NCBI GenBank assembly: GCA_036675505.1
Contig: JAKFEW010000084.1
Span: 18,538 to 82,537 of the forward strand
DNA: 64,000 bases
Reading direction: 5' to 3'
DNA from: JAKFEW01 sp036675505
GTDB lineage: Bacteria > Cyanobacteriota > Sericytochromatia > S15B-MN24 > JAQBPE01
A model generated the notes under the pieces. That model was not told where the DNA came from. It searched no databases and saw only the letters and a list, made by a program, of their open reading frames with translations. Positions 23,605-32,461 of the stretch are shown one piece after another. A program made the position numbers and the translations under genes. Within the stretch, counting starts at the first letter, position 1; each line of letters opens with the position of its first letter.

Positions 23605-26172
23605 TTACGCGACGGGAGGGCGAGATGGTCCATGGGGGGAGAGAGTGCGGGCGAGGTAGGGGGCGGTGCGGCTCGCGGGGGCGCGCGCCACCTCGGCGGG
23701 GGTGCCGGCGGCCACCACGCGGCCGCCTTCGGCGCCAGCGCCGGGGCCCATGTCGATCACCCAGTCGCTGGCGCTCACCACGCGCATGTCGTGCTCCACC
23801 ACGACCACCGTGTTGCCGGCTTCGACCAGCCGATCGAGCTGGGCCATCAGGCGGTCGACGTCGGTCGGGTGCAGGCCGGTGGTGGGCTCGTCCAGCACGT
23901 AGAGCGAGGTGCCGCGCTGGACGCGCTGCAGCTCGGTCGCGAGCTTGATGCGCTGGGCCTCGCCGCCGGAGAGCTCGGTGGCCGGCTGGCCGAGCCGCAG
24001 GTAGCCCACGCCCACGTCGCGCAGCACCGCGAGCGCGCGCATCACCGTCGGCTCCTCGGCGAAGAAGACGCAGGCGGCGTCGACGGTCAGGCCCAGGACG
24101 TCGGCGATGGTCCGGTCCCGGTAGCGGATCGCGAGCGTTTCGGCGTTGTAGCGGGCGCCGTGGCAGGCGCGGCACGGCGCGTAGACGCTCGGCAGGAACA
24201 GCAGCTCGACGGAGACGAAGCCCTCGCCCTCGCAGGTCTCGCAGCGGCCCTTGGGCACGTTGAACGAGAAGCGGCCCGCGTCGTACTTGCGCGCGCGGGC
24301 CTCGGGCGTCGCCGCGAAGAGCTTGCGGACGTGGTCGAAGAGCCCCGTGTAGGTCGCGAGGTTCGAGCGCGGCGTCCGGCCGATCGGCTTCTGATCCACG
24401 CGGACCAGCCGCTTGAGGCCCGCCAGGCCGTCGACGATCTGGCCGCCGCGGACCTGGCCGGTGGCGGGGTCCTGGTGATCGCCCTCCTCGTCCTCGGCCA
24501 CGATCTCCTGGCCGAGGTGCTCGGCGACGAGCTCCACCAGCGCCTGGCTCACCAGGCTCGACTTGCCGGAGCCCGAGATGCCGGTGACCGTGGTGAACAC
24601 GCCGAGCGGGAACGCGATGTCGAGCCCGTCGAGGTTGTTGCGCGTGATGCCCGCGAGCCTCAGCCACCCCTTCGGCGGGCGCGGCGCGCGCGGGATCCGG
24701 GCGTTCGTGTCGAAGAGGTACTCGCGCGTGCGCGAGGCCGCAACGTGCGCGAGGCCTTCCAGCGGGCCGCTGTAGAGCACCTCCCCGCCCTGCTCGCCGG
24801 CGGCCGGGCCGACGTCCACGATCCAGTCGGCGCGGCGGATCACGTCGAGATCGTGCTCGATCACGAAGAGCGAGTTGCCGGCGCGCTTGAGCCCCTCCAG
24901 CGCCGCGAGCAGCGCCTCGCCGTCGGCCGGGTGGAGCCCGGCGGATGGCTCGTCGAGCACGTAGACCACGCCGAACAGGTTCGATCGCACCTGGGTGGCG
25001 AGGCGCAGGCGCTGGAGCTCACCCGGCGACAGGGTGGGCGTGCTGCGATCCAGCGACAGGTAGCCGAGGCCGAGCGCCTCGAGCGTGTTGATCCGCGCCA
25101 GGAGGTCGCGCGCGATGCGTTCGGCGACGAGCTCTTGCTCCGAGGCGTCGGCGGACCGCGCGGCGTCGCCCTCGGCGGCGGGCCTGAGCAATTCGGCCAG
25201 CCGGCCGAGCGGCAGGTGGGCGAGCGCGCCGATGTCGTGGCCCGCGAAGGTGACGGCGAGGGCGTCCGGGCGCAGGCGCTTGCCGCCGCACGCCGGGCAC
25301 TCGCTGCTCACCATGTACTGCGCCACGCGCCGCTTGTTCAGCTCGCTCTGCGTGGTCGCGAAGGTGTGCAGCACGTAACGCCTGGCGCTGGTGAAGGTGC
25401 CCATGTAGTCGTGCGGCCGCTTCTGGGCGATCGCCCCGCGCGTCTCGGCGGGCGTGAGGCCGGGGTACACCGGCACGACCGGCTGATCGTCGGTGAAGAG
25501 GATCCAGTCGCGGTCCGCGCGCGGCAGGTCGCGCCAGGGCGTGTCCACGTCGTAGCCGAGCGTGACCAGGATGTCGCGCAGGTTCTGGCCGCCCCAGGCC
25601 TGCGGCCACGCGGCGATCGCGCGCTCGCGGATGGTCAGCGCGTCGTCGGGCACCAGCGAGCGCTCCGTGACCGCGTAGACGCGGCCGAGCCCGTGACAAG
25701 CCTCGCAGGCGCCGGCCGGGGTGTTGGGCGAGAACGCGTCGGAGTCGAGCCGCGGCTGGCCCGCGGGGTAGGCGCCGGCGCGCGAGAACAGCATGCGCAG
25801 GGAGTTCGAGATCGTGGTGACGCTGCCGACCGAGGAGCGCGAGGTAGTCCCGCCGCGGTGCTGCTGGAGCGCCACGGCGGGCGGCAGGCCGTCGATCGTG
25901 TCGACCTCGGGCACGCCGACCTGGTCGATCAGGCGCCGGGCGTAAGGGGCCACGGACTCGAAGTACCGCCGCTGCGCCTCCGCGTAGAGCGTGCCGAAGG
26001 CCAGCGACGACTTGCCGGAGCCCGAGACGCCTGTGAACGCCACCAGCGCGTCGCGCGGGATGTCCACGTCGACGTTCTTGAGGTTGTGCTCGCGCGCGCC
26101 GCGCACCTGGACAAAGCCTGCGAAGCGGCCGTCGGATGGCGGGTGGGGGTGACGGGGGCCGGGCTCGGACAA
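23605..26172 (-). CDS. UvrA-like excinuclease ABC-type ATPase, short paralogue
   Basis: An 855-residue UvrA-family protein with two ABC ATPase units: Walker A GVSGSGKSS near residue 48 and GISGSGKSS near 530. The first ABC signature is altered to TLSPGELQR; the second is normal (ELSGGEAQRIKLA). Zinc-type cysteine pairs occur (CEACHGLG, CPACGGKR, CETCEGEG, CRACHGAR). It is shorter than housekeeping UvrA (about 940 residues), as are UvrA2/DrrC-type paralogues, some of which give self-resistance to DNA-binding natural products. Its place beside the NRPS operon makes a resistance role possible, but a general stress role is equally open. It probably forms a transcription unit with the AlkB-like gene. 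Confidence 0.9.
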   Translation of the reverse strand: MSEPGPRHPHPPSDGRFAGFVQVRGAREHNLKNVDVDIPRDALVAFTGVSGSGKSSLAFGTLYAEAQRRYFESVAPYARRLIDQVGVPEVDTIDGLPPAVALQQHRGGTTSRSSVGSVTTISNSLRMLFSRAGAYPAGQPRLDSDAFSPNTPAGACEACHGLGRVYAVTERSLVPDDALTIRERAIAAWPQAWGGQNLRDILVTLGYDVDTPWRDLPRADRDWILFTDDQPVVPVYPGLTPAETRGAIAQKRPHDYMGTFTSARRYVLHTFATTQSELNKRRVAQYMVSSECPACGGKRLRPDALAVTFAGHDIGALAHLPLGRLAELLRPAAEGDAARSADASEQELVAERIARDLLARINTLEALGLGYLSLDRSTPTLSPGELQRLRLATQVRSNLFGVVYVLDEPSAGLHPADGEALLAALEGLKRAGNSLFVIEHDLDVIRRADWIVDVGPAAGEQGGEVLYSGPLEGLAHVAASRTREYLFDTNARIPRAPRPPKGWLRLAGITRNNLDGLDIAFPLGVFTTVTGISGSGKSSLVSQALVELVAEHLGQEIVAEDEEGDHQDPATGQVRGGQIVDGLAGLKRLVRVDQKPIGRTPRSNLATYTGLFDHVRKLFAATPEARARKYDAGRFSFNVPKGRCETCEGEGFVSVELLFLPSVYAPCRACHGARYNAETLAIRYRDRTIADVLGLTVDAACVFFAEEPTVMRALAVLRDVGVGYLRLGQPATELSGGEAQRIKLATELQRVQRGTSLYVLDEPTTGLHPTDVDRLMAQLDRLVEAGNTVVVVEHDMRVVSASDWVIDMGPGAGAEGGRVVAAGTPAEVARAPASRTAPYLARTLSPHGPSRPPVA

Positions 26173-26196
26173 ACGGCGATCCTCCTGGCGGGGACG

Positions 26197-27264
26197 TCAG
26201 CGCCAGATTTCGATCATACCGCCATGGCCCGCCTTGTTGTGCGCGAAGTGGTTCAGCTCGCCGTCGTTCCAGCGCGTGATGCCCGGGCGCCAGGGATCGC
26301 AGACGATGAAGCTGCCGTCCGCGTTGAGGCCGGCCACGTAGATGAAGTGGCCGCCCGTGCCCAGCGAGCCGTTCAGGACCACGCCGTGTCCCTTGCGCAG
26401 CGCCTCGCGCACCGCACCGGGCGTCGAGTCGCGTGACGGCGTGGCCTGCAGCCCGATCGCGCGGGCGGCGTTCGGGATCTGGTTGCGGTCCGGCACGCCG
26501 ACGTCCGGGATGGTGTGGGTCAGGCGGGTCAGTTCGTTCACGGTGCCGACGCCGAGCGGCTTCACGCCGAAGGCCGCGGCGGCCATGGTGAGGCTGGTGG
26601 GGCCGCAGGTCCAGTTGTTGGGCTGCTTCATGTAGATCCGGCCACGGTCCGTGACGGGGCCGTTCGACGGGCCGGGTGCGGCCGCCGGCCCCTCGGCGCC
26701 GCCGGGCAGCTTGAGCACCTGCCCGGGATAGATCAGGTTGGGGTCGCTGATCTGGTCGCGGTTCAGCTCGAAGATTTCCGGCCAGCGATCGGCGCTGCCG
26801 AGCAGGCGGCCGGCGATCGCCGACAGGCTGTCGCCGCTCTCGACGGTGTACGTCGCTGGCGCCTGCGTGGGCGCCGGCCTCGCGACCGGTGCGGGCGGCG
26901 GCGGGGGCGGCGGTGGGGGTGGCGGCGGCGGCGCTGGGGGGGGTGGCGGTGCCATTGGCGGCGGAGGCGGCGCCAACGGCGGAGGCGGGGGCGGAGGCGC
27001 GACCGGGGCGGCGGGCGCCCAGGCGGGAGCGGAAGGCGCCCAGGCGGGAGCGAACGCCGTCCAGGCCGCAGAAACATAGGCATCGGGGGCGTAGGCCGGC
27101 GACGCTGCAGAAACATAGGCATCCGGCGCGTAGGCGGGCGCCGCTGCCGCCGGCGGCGGCACAGCGGCCACCCGGGCCGCCGCCAGGAAACCCGGCAACG
27201 GCGCGGCACCGCCGCGCACGCCGAACGAGGCGCCCACGGGGCGCCGAGCGGACCATGTCGCCAT
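26197..27264 (-). CDS. Proline-rich LysM protein with C39-like cysteine peptidase domain
   Basis: A 355-residue protein. An Ala/Pro-rich N-terminus carries a duplicated AYAPDAYVSAA unit, then a run of over 60 mostly proline residues, then a LysM peptidoglycan-binding domain (TYTVESGDSLSAIAGRLLG, YPGQVLKL). The C-terminal half is a papain-like C39-type domain with predicted Cys in NNWTCGPTS, His in GGHFIYVAGL and a following Asp in VCDPW. Start 27264 is favoured by GAGG about 6 bases upstream. There is no recognisable Sec signal peptide, odd for a LysM protein. A second C39-like protein is encoded at 40.0 kb. Probable role: cell-wall-associated peptide cleavage or processing; substrate unknown. 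Confidence 0.8.
   Translation of the reverse strand: MATWSARRPVGASFGVRGGAAPLPGFLAAARVAAVPPPAAAAPAYAPDAYVSAASPAYAPDAYVSAAWTAFAPAWAPSAPAWAPAAPVAPPPPPPPLAPPPPPMAPPPPPAPPPPPPPPPPPPPAPVARPAPTQAPATYTVESGDSLSAIAGRLLGSADRWPEIFELNRDQISDPNLIYPGQVLKLPGGAEGPAAAPGPSNGPVTDRGRIYMKQPNNWTCGPTSLTMAAAAFGVKPLGVGTVNELTRLTHTIPDVGVPDRNQIPNAARAIGLQATPSRDSTPGAVREALRKGHGVVLNGSLGTGGHFIYVAGLNADGSFIVCDPWRPGITRWNDGELNHFAHNKAGHGGMIEIWR
26880..27025. repeat. Low-complexity CCG/GGC tract coding for a polyproline linker
   Basis: Near-continuous CCG/CCC codons (read on the minus strand) give a proline stalk with occasional Ala, Leu or Met between the N-terminal segment and the LysM domain of the 26.2-27.3 kb protein. Such stalks span cell-wall or surface layers. 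The tract is a likely site of length change and of assembly error. Confidence 0.7.
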
Positions 27265-27374
27265 GTCCGTCCACCTCACTCCAGAAAACCAAACTCCAAC
27301 CACCCTCTTTATGGGCGGCCTGGCCACAAGATCGGTAAAGGAACCGTGATATTTGGATTAAACGTGGGTTGCGC

Positions 27375-27878
27375 TCAGCGGGCGCGCTTGAGCGCGCTCC
27401 AGCCCCAATCCACGAGGCTGTGCGAGGCGCCGCCGATCCAGAGGCCAGCAAGGGCGAAGCCGACGCAGGCCCAGCCGCGCGCGTCGAGCCGGGCGGCGGC
27501 CGTGGCGAGGTGATCGACGCCGGCCCAGCCGAAGCCCCAGTGGCCGCTGTACAGCCGCATCGCGACGGCGGCGATCGCCATCAGCACCCCCGCCAGGTAG
27601 GTCAGGCGCAACAACGGCCCGACCAGGATCCCGTGCGACAGCACCGAGCGGTGCGGCACCAGCCACTGGTAGGGCTTCCACAGCCAGCGCAGGCGGCCCC
27701 AGCGGTGGTACTGGCGGCTCGGCAGGTCCAGGTCGCCGCTGAACATGATGCCGGCGAAGGCGAAGGTCGTGGCCGTGAGCGCCGTGCCGACGGCGTCCTG
27801 GGTCAGCGCCCAGGTGGCCAGCGCCACGGGCGTCACACAGAACCAGGTCACGGCGTCATGCGTATGGCCTGAGGGCAT
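27375..27878 (-). CDS. DUF2227 (putative metal-binding) membrane protein
   Basis: A 167-residue protein beginning MPSGHTHDAVTW and containing FSGDLDLPSRQYHRWG, HRSVLSHG and a late SHSLVDWGW. These conserved His/Asp positions match DUF2227, a putative metal-binding membrane family common in cyanobacteria and relatives. Four hydrophobic segments are visible. Its ATG has no ribosome site, but TATAGT lies 9 bases upstream on its own strand, so the message may be leaderless. The biochemical function of the family is unknown. Confidence 0.75.
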   Translation of the reverse strand: MPSGHTHDAVTWFCVTPVALATWALTQDAVGTALTATTFAFAGIMFSGDLDLPSRQYHRWGRLRWLWKPYQWLVPHRSVLSHGILVGPLLRLTYLAGVLMAIAAVAMRLYSGHWGFGWAGVDHLATAAARLDARGWACVGFALAGLWIGGASHSLVDWGWSALKRAR

Positions 27879-27887
27879 CTTGGACCC

Positions 27888-27893
27888 ACTATA
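27888..27893 (-). promoter_or_regulatory. -10-like element (TATAGT) directly before the DUF2227 start
   Basis: TATAGT on the minus strand ends 9 bases from the ATG at 27878, with no Shine-Dalgarno between them. The spacing equals that seen before the start at 4125. No convincing -35 is present. Confidence 0.3.
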
Positions 27894-27927
27894 GCGCGCG
27901 AACCGCGTGACGGCGCGGTGCCGCCGG

Positions 27928-29406
27928 TCACCCGACGCTCACCACCGAGACGGGCAACTCGAACCAGAACGTGCTGCCCACACCTGGCTCGCTCCGCACG
28001 CCGATGCGGCCGCCGTGCGCGTCGATCAACGATTTCGTGATCGAGAGCCCCAGCCCGGTGCCGCCGGCGCGGCGCGTGTTGCTCATGTCGAGCTGGGTGA
28101 AAGGAATGAAGAGCTTCGCGATGTCCGACTCGGCGATGCCGATGCCGGTGTCCTCGACCTCGCACAGGACCACGTCGCCGCACGGGCGGAGCCGGACGTC
28201 GATCGCCCCGCCTTCGGGCGTGAACTTGATCGCGTTGTTCACGAGGTTCACCATCACCTGGCGCACGCGCTGGGGATCCGCCTGGATCGTCGGCACCGCG
28301 TCCATCTCCGGGCACCCGAACCGCAGGGATTTCTGCTCCGCCAAAGGCCTGAGGCTGTCACACACCTCGATCACGAGCGCGCCGAGATCGAGCGGCCGCG
28401 GGCTCAGGTGGAACTTGCCGGCCTGGATGCGGCTCATGTCGAGCAGGTCGTCGATCAAGGTCAGCAGGACGTCCGAGCCTTTCAGGATGCGCCCCATGTA
28501 CTGGTGCTGCTCGGGGGTGAGCGCGCCCACGACCTCGTCGTCGAGCACCGACGCGAAGCCCATGATCGCGTTGATCGGCGTGCGCAGCTCGTGGCTGAGG
28601 ATGCTGAGGAACTGCTCCTTGAGCTGGTCGAGCTTGCGGCGCTCCGTGATGTCCCGGACGATCGCCGTCGTCAGCACGCCCTCCTCCGTCTCGAGCGGCG
28701 AAAGCGCGATCTCGACCGGGATCTCGGTGCCGTCCTTGCGGAGGCCGGAGAGCGCCCGGCCCGCGGCCATCGGCCGGGTGCGCGGGTGCGCGAAGTAGCC
28801 GTCGCGCTGGTGCACATGGATCGTGCGCACGCGGGCCGGCACCAGCATTTCGATCGGCTGGCCGAGCATCTCCTGCTCGGAGTAACCGAAGATCTGGGTG
28901 ACCTGCGCGTTCGCGAACACGATCACGCCGTCCTTGTTCACGGTGATCACGCCGTCCGGGGCCGCTTCCAGCAGGCGCCGGAAGCGCGCCTCGCTCAGAC
29001 GCAGCGCCTCCTGGGCTCTTCGGCGATCGGTGATGTCGCGGATGATCGCGGTCGTGACGGTGCCGCCCTCGAGCTCGAGCGGGCTCAGCGCGATCTCGAC
29101 AGGGATCTCGCTGCCGTCTTTCCGCCGGCCCGCGAGCGACATGCCGGCCGCCATCGGGCGCGTGCGCGGTTGCGCGAAGTAGCGATCGCGGTGCCCGACG
29201 TGCCCCTGGCGGTACCGGTCGGGGACCAGCACCTCGATCGGTTGCCCGATCAGCTCGCCCTCGTCGTAGCCGAACATCTTCTCGGTCTGCGCGTTCACGA
29301 ACACCATGCGCCCTTCGAGATCGACGATGACCACGCCGTCCGGCGCGGCCTGCATCAACTTCCGGAACGCCGATTCGCTCAGCTTGAAGGTGTTTTCATG
29401 ATCCAC
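27928..29406 (-). CDS. Soluble double-PAS sensor histidine kinase
   Basis: A 492-residue kinase. Two PAS domains (about 10-130 and 137-262) are clear duplicates of each other, sharing the motifs RTRPMAAG and EIPVEIALSPLE. A HisKA domain follows with the phospho-acceptor in SHELRTPIN near residue 273, then a HATPase domain with N-box (NLVNNAIKF), G1 (DTGIGI) and G2 (GGTGLGL). There are no membrane segments, so it senses an internal signal, perhaps redox or a ligand. No response regulator is adjacent, making it an orphan kinase here. The GTG at 29406 is the only usable start, since a stop codon closes the frame four codons upstream. Confidence 0.92.
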   Translation of the reverse strand: MDHENTFKLSESAFRKLMQAAPDGVVIVDLEGRMVFVNAQTEKMFGYDEGELIGQPIEVLVPDRYRQGHVGHRDRYFAQPRTRPMAAGMSLAGRRKDGSEIPVEIALSPLELEGGTVTTAIIRDITDRRRAQEALRLSEARFRRLLEAAPDGVITVNKDGVIVFANAQVTQIFGYSEQEMLGQPIEMLVPARVRTIHVHQRDGYFAHPRTRPMAAGRALSGLRKDGTEIPVEIALSPLETEEGVLTTAIVRDITERRKLDQLKEQFLSILSHELRTPINAIMGFASVLDDEVVGALTPEQHQYMGRILKGSDVLLTLIDDLLDMSRIQAGKFHLSPRPLDLGALVIEVCDSLRPLAEQKSLRFGCPEMDAVPTIQADPQRVRQVMVNLVNNAIKFTPEGGAIDVRLRPCGDVVLCEVEDTGIGIAESDIAKLFIPFTQLDMSNTRRAGGTGLGLSITKSLIDAHGGRIGVRSEPGVGSTFWFELPVSVVSVG

Positions 29407-29470
29407 GGTGCACGTATGTTACCCAGGTACGCACCGGGGCGATAGCCCAATAGGAGTCGTGTGAGCGGGA

Positions 29471-30286
29471 ATGAAGAGTCCGATGCCAGGCAATCACCCT
29501 TCGTTCGACGGCGAGCGAGGCGACCGGATCGCCGCCGCGCTGGATTTCATCGCAGGGCACCTGACCGGCGCCCCGTTTCCTGCGCCAACGGCGCTCGAGG
29601 ACTTCTCGCTGCGCCACCTCGCGAAGGGAGCCGGCACCACGCGGGCGGCCCTGCGGCTCATGCAGGACGCGTCCTGGTCCGACGCGTGCATCCTCACGCG
29701 CGCGGTGTTCGAGCAGCTGTTCACCTACCTGTGGGTGGTCCAGGACCCGGGCAAGGCCGACGTCCGCGCCACGATGGTGACCATCAAGCAGGAGTGGGCC
29801 AACGCGAAGTATCTGGAAGGCCTCGCGCGGATCGCGGACGCCGCTTCGGAGGCCAGGCTGCTTGCTGAAGCGGCGCGCTACCGCGCGGTCGCCGAGGCCT
29901 TGCTCGCGCAGCTTGCGGCCACCCTCGGCACCACTGAGAAGAAGGTGCGCGACGAGGCCACGTTGCGCGTGAGCCTCAAGGCGATGGAAGTGAACCTCGG
30001 GCCGCGTTTCAGCGTGCCCTACGCCTACTACTCGGGCTTCGTCCATTCGGACGGCAACGCGTTGGCGGCGTATGGTCACGAAACGCCTGCGGGCATGGTC
30101 TACATCCCGGCCGGCGGCCCGATCGACCTGCCGCTCGCGAGCGATTTGCACCGGGTGCTGCTCCAGCTGGTCGCCGAGGTCAGGCCCCGCTGCGATCGCT
30201 TCGCCTGGCCGGACGCCGACGCGTTTTTCGCCGGGCAAGCCGCCTGGCTGGCCGCTGCCGACGCGGCGGCCGGCCGGCCGGATTGA
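29471..30286 (+). CDS. DUF5677-like helical protein
   Basis: A 271-residue, mainly alpha-helical protein with no signal peptide. The stretch WSDACILTRAVFEQLFTYLW and the later FSVPYAYYSGFVHSDG resemble DUF5677 proteins, which have conserved Arg/Glu in an ARSIFE-like helix and a late His. The family has no assigned function. It is transcribed away from the histidine kinase; the 64 bases between them should hold both promoters. The start is uncertain between ATG 29471 and ATG 29483, the latter having AAGAG just upstream. Confidence 0.6.
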   Translation: MKSPMPGNHPSFDGERGDRIAAALDFIAGHLTGAPFPAPTALEDFSLRHLAKGAGTTRAALRLMQDASWSDACILTRAVFEQLFTYLWVVQDPGKADVRATMVTIKQEWANAKYLEGLARIADAASEARLLAEAARYRAVAEALLAQLAATLGTTEKKVRDEATLRVSLKAMEVNLGPRFSVPYAYYSGFVHSDGNALAAYGHETPAGMVYIPAGGPIDLPLASDLHRVLLQLVAEVRPRCDRFAWPDADAFFAGQAAWLAAADAAAGRPD

Positions 30287-30360
30287 ACAAAAACTCAAGA
30301 CCCCTCTCCGCGTGCGGCCGATTTTGTGAGACGATAGGGGCCTAGAAGGAGGCGCCTCCC

Positions 30361-30651
30361 ATGACCGACGAACAGACGCCCGCCGAGCCCCAGGCCGAGA
30401 CCCCCGCACCGAAGATCAAGGCGATGCGTCGCCAGCCCTGCCCGTGCGGCAGCGGCAAGGTCTTCAAGAACTGCCACGAAGGCGACCCCGGCTACGAGGT
30501 CGCGACCGACGCCACGACCGCGACCACGGCTGCGCCCACCAAGGCGGGCACCACCACGAAGCAGCCCGCGCACGCAGCTTTCCAGAACCCGAAACAGAAG
30601 GCCAACACGGCTGCCCGGAATACGGGCATGCCACACCGCCGCAAGGTCTGA
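30361..30651 (+). CDS. Small SEC-C motif zinc-binding protein
   Basis: A 96-residue protein with the SEC-C zinc motif QPCPCGSGKVFKNCH at about residues 26-40, as found at the C-terminus of SecA and in many small proteins. The remainder is Thr/Ala/Lys-rich and probably disordered, ending in a basic tail (HRRKV). A strong AGGAGG lies 8 bases before the start. SEC-C domains bind zinc and often contact SecB or ribosomes; the role of this stand-alone protein is unknown. Confidence 0.85.
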   Translation: MTDEQTPAEPQAETPAPKIKAMRRQPCPCGSGKVFKNCHEGDPGYEVATDATTATTAAPTKAGTTTKQPAHAAFQNPKQKANTAARNTGMPHRRKV

Positions 30652-30673
30652 CCCGCGGCGAACGCGCAAAGCG

Positions 30674-30690
30674 TTGACGCAACCTTAACG
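30674..30690 (+). promoter_or_regulatory. Direct repeat TTGA-N7-TTAACG upstream of the peptidoglycan-binding gene
   Basis: TTGA at 30674-30677 and TTAACG at 30685-30690 are 11 bases apart, about one helical turn, 72 bases before the start at 30763. A near-identical arrangement (TTAA-N7-TTAACG) lies 76 bases before the C39-like gene at 40008. Half-sites one turn apart are typical of OmpR/PhoB-type or CtrA-type regulators. The regulator is unknown. Confidence 0.35.
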
Positions 30691-30762
30691 CCGCAGCCGG
30701 CAAGCCGTGGCGCGGCATGGCGGATATCCATGGGGAACCCCGTCGTTCCCCAGGAGCCCCTC

Positions 30763-31383
30763 ATGTCCGGCACGATCGCCCTACCGAAGCCCCTCAGCGC
30801 CTACGCCGCCAACCCGGCGAGCGCGGCGGGCGGCGGGCGCTTGCCCCAGGGCCTCGTGGCGCCCGCGCAGGCCAGGGCCCAGGCCCAGCCGGCCAGGCCC
30901 GCCGCGGCCCCGCCGCCGCCGGGCGCGAAGGGCAAGTCGCCCTTCGAGCTGCTGCTCGTGCAGTATTACCGCTCGCAGGTGAAGCCAGGCCAGACCCGCA
31001 TCACGATCCCGATGCACGAGGCCGCCCAGCACTTCAACCTCTATCCGGCGCCGGCCAACATAAAGGCTTTCGGAGATTGGTTCAACCAGTGCGACCGCGC
31101 GGGCGTGCTCGGCCCGATGGAGATCAAGCTGAGCGCCACGGCTTCGGTGCGCAAGGATCTGCCGAACGACGCGAACAAGGTGCGCGCGCTGCAGGCCGCG
31201 CTAGCCCGCCGCGGCTACGCCGTCACGCCGAACGGCGTCTACGACGGCGCGACGGAGCGGGCGGTGCTGGCCTTCAAGAAGGCTTATGGCCTCACCGAGG
31301 CCTACCGCACGCCCGATGGTCGCCCGGCGGTGAACACGTTCGCCGACGAGCGCGTTCAGGCCGCCATCTTGAAGGTGAGTTGA
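30763..31383 (+). CDS. Peptidoglycan-binding (PG_binding_1) domain protein
   Basis: A 206-residue protein. The N-terminal 60 residues are Ala/Pro/Gln-rich and probably disordered; the middle (SPFELLLVQYYRSQVKPGQT) is of unknown fold. The C-terminus (about 130-205) is a PG_binding_1 domain (VRALQAALARRGYAVTPNG, VYDGATERAVLAFKKAYGL). Start 30763 is chosen because AGGAG lies 6 bases upstream; an ATG at 30730 has no ribosome site. No Sec signal peptide is visible. It is followed after 9 bases by the HExxH protein gene, so the two are probably co-expressed and may act together on the cell wall. Confidence 0.8.
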   Translation: MSGTIALPKPLSAYAANPASAAGGGRLPQGLVAPAQARAQAQPARPAAAPPPPGAKGKSPFELLLVQYYRSQVKPGQTRITIPMHEAAQHFNLYPAPANIKAFGDWFNQCDRAGVLGPMEIKLSATASVRKDLPNDANKVRALQAALARRGYAVTPNGVYDGATERAVLAFKKAYGLTEAYRTPDGRPAVNTFADERVQAAILKVS

Positions 31384-31392
31384 GCCGTCCCC

Positions 31393-32460
31393 ATGATCAA
31401 GTCCATCGCCTCGCCCCCTTCATCCCCAGCCCCCACCCCGGCCGCTTCGCCAGCCGTGCCGGCGCCTTCGGCATCGTCGCCCGCCTCATCGCCGCCCGCG
31501 CAGCAGGTTCCGCCCGCCGACGTGGTGCGCCACGCGTCGCCGAACGACCGGTTCAAGGCGTTGAGCCAGGGGAACCGCGCCCAGGTCGCGCTCGTGAAGC
31601 AGGCCCAGGTGGACGCCAAGCTCGGGACGCCGGAGGCGATCGCCGCCTTCGAGCGCCAGAGCGCCGCCCTGCTGACCTGGCTCGCCGATCGCCAGCGCCT
31701 GCCCGAGCACGCGGCCTACGACGAGTTCTTCCGCTCCTGGCTCGCCAACGCCGCCGACCTGTGGATCGCGGCCCGCCCGCTGCCCACGCTCGCGGCCCGC
31801 CACGATCGCTATGCCCACCTCGACGCGGCCTTCCAGGCTTCGCACACGGAGGTCGACCGCGCCTTGCTGGTCGCCGCCGCGAAGGAGCTCGCCGCGAGCG
31901 GTCCCGCCTTCGCCCCGGGCGCCGCCAGCCAGGACGTGCGCGCCGCGCTGGCGCCCGCGATCGGGCACCTGGCGCGATCCCGCGATCCGGTCGCACGAGC
32001 GCTCGCGCGGCGCATCACGGCTGGCGAAATCCCCTTCAAGGTCACCAAGGGCGGACAGTTCGGCGTGCAATACTTCGCGATGGTGGCGATCGCCGGCATC
32101 AACGTGAGCAACGGCGAGGTCGGCCCCGATTTCTTCGCGCTCTCGCCGCCCTACCAGGCCGCCGTGCTGCGCCACGAGTACACCCACGTGGAGCAGAAAT
32201 CGCGGGTCAGCGGGTTCCTCCTGGTGATGGGCAGCAACCTCGCGCAGCGCTTCCTGGCCCTCGCGAGCCGCCTGCCGTTCGTGGACGCGGACCGGCTCGA
32301 GACGCTGGGCCGGCGCTGGAACAAGGCCGAGCAGGAGGCCTACATCGCCGAGAAGGAATTCCTGCGCGAGCTGGGCTGGGGCGAGCGCGGGCTGCTGCTG
32401 CCCGACCACGGGATGCTCGAGGGCGTCGACACCTGGCTCGAGGCCGGCGCGCCGAAGTAA
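31393..32460 (+). CDS. Predicted zinc metallopeptidase-like protein (HEYTH)
   Basis: A 355-residue protein with a Ser/Pro/Ala-rich N-terminal 50 residues and a zincin-like motif RHEYTHVEQ near residue 259; EQEAYIAEKEF about 45 residues later could supply the third metal ligand. This resembles the DUF4157-type arrangement of HExxH followed by a Glu helix. There is no signal peptide. It is transcribed with the peptidoglycan-binding protein just upstream (9-base gap), and its stop is one base from the end of the convergent transporter gene. A peptidase role is inferred only from the motif. Confidence 0.65.
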   Translation: MIKSIASPPSSPAPTPAASPAVPAPSASSPASSPPAQQVPPADVVRHASPNDRFKALSQGNRAQVALVKQAQVDAKLGTPEAIAAFERQSAALLTWLADRQRLPEHAAYDEFFRSWLANAADLWIAARPLPTLAARHDRYAHLDAAFQASHTEVDRALLVAAAKELAASGPAFAPGAASQDVRAALAPAIGHLARSRDPVARALARRITAGEIPFKVTKGGQFGVQYFAMVAIAGINVSNGEVGPDFFALSPPYQAAVLRHEYTHVEQKSRVSGFLLVMGSNLAQRFLALASRLPFVDADRLETLGRRWNKAEQEAYIAEKEFLRELGWGERGLLLPDHGMLEGVDTWLEAGAPK

Positions 32461-32461
32461 T

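Noticed and set aside
22684..26436. A plus-strand open frame of 1250 codons across AlkB, UvrA-like and part of the C39-like gene
   Set aside because: It crosses three genes with clear catalytic motifs on the other strand; the translation is shadow-like.
29461..29868. A GTG-started frame with TAGGAG upstream overlapping the DUF5677-like gene
   Set aside because: It ends early, has shadow-type composition, and conflicts with the longer frame that has a coherent helical protein pattern.
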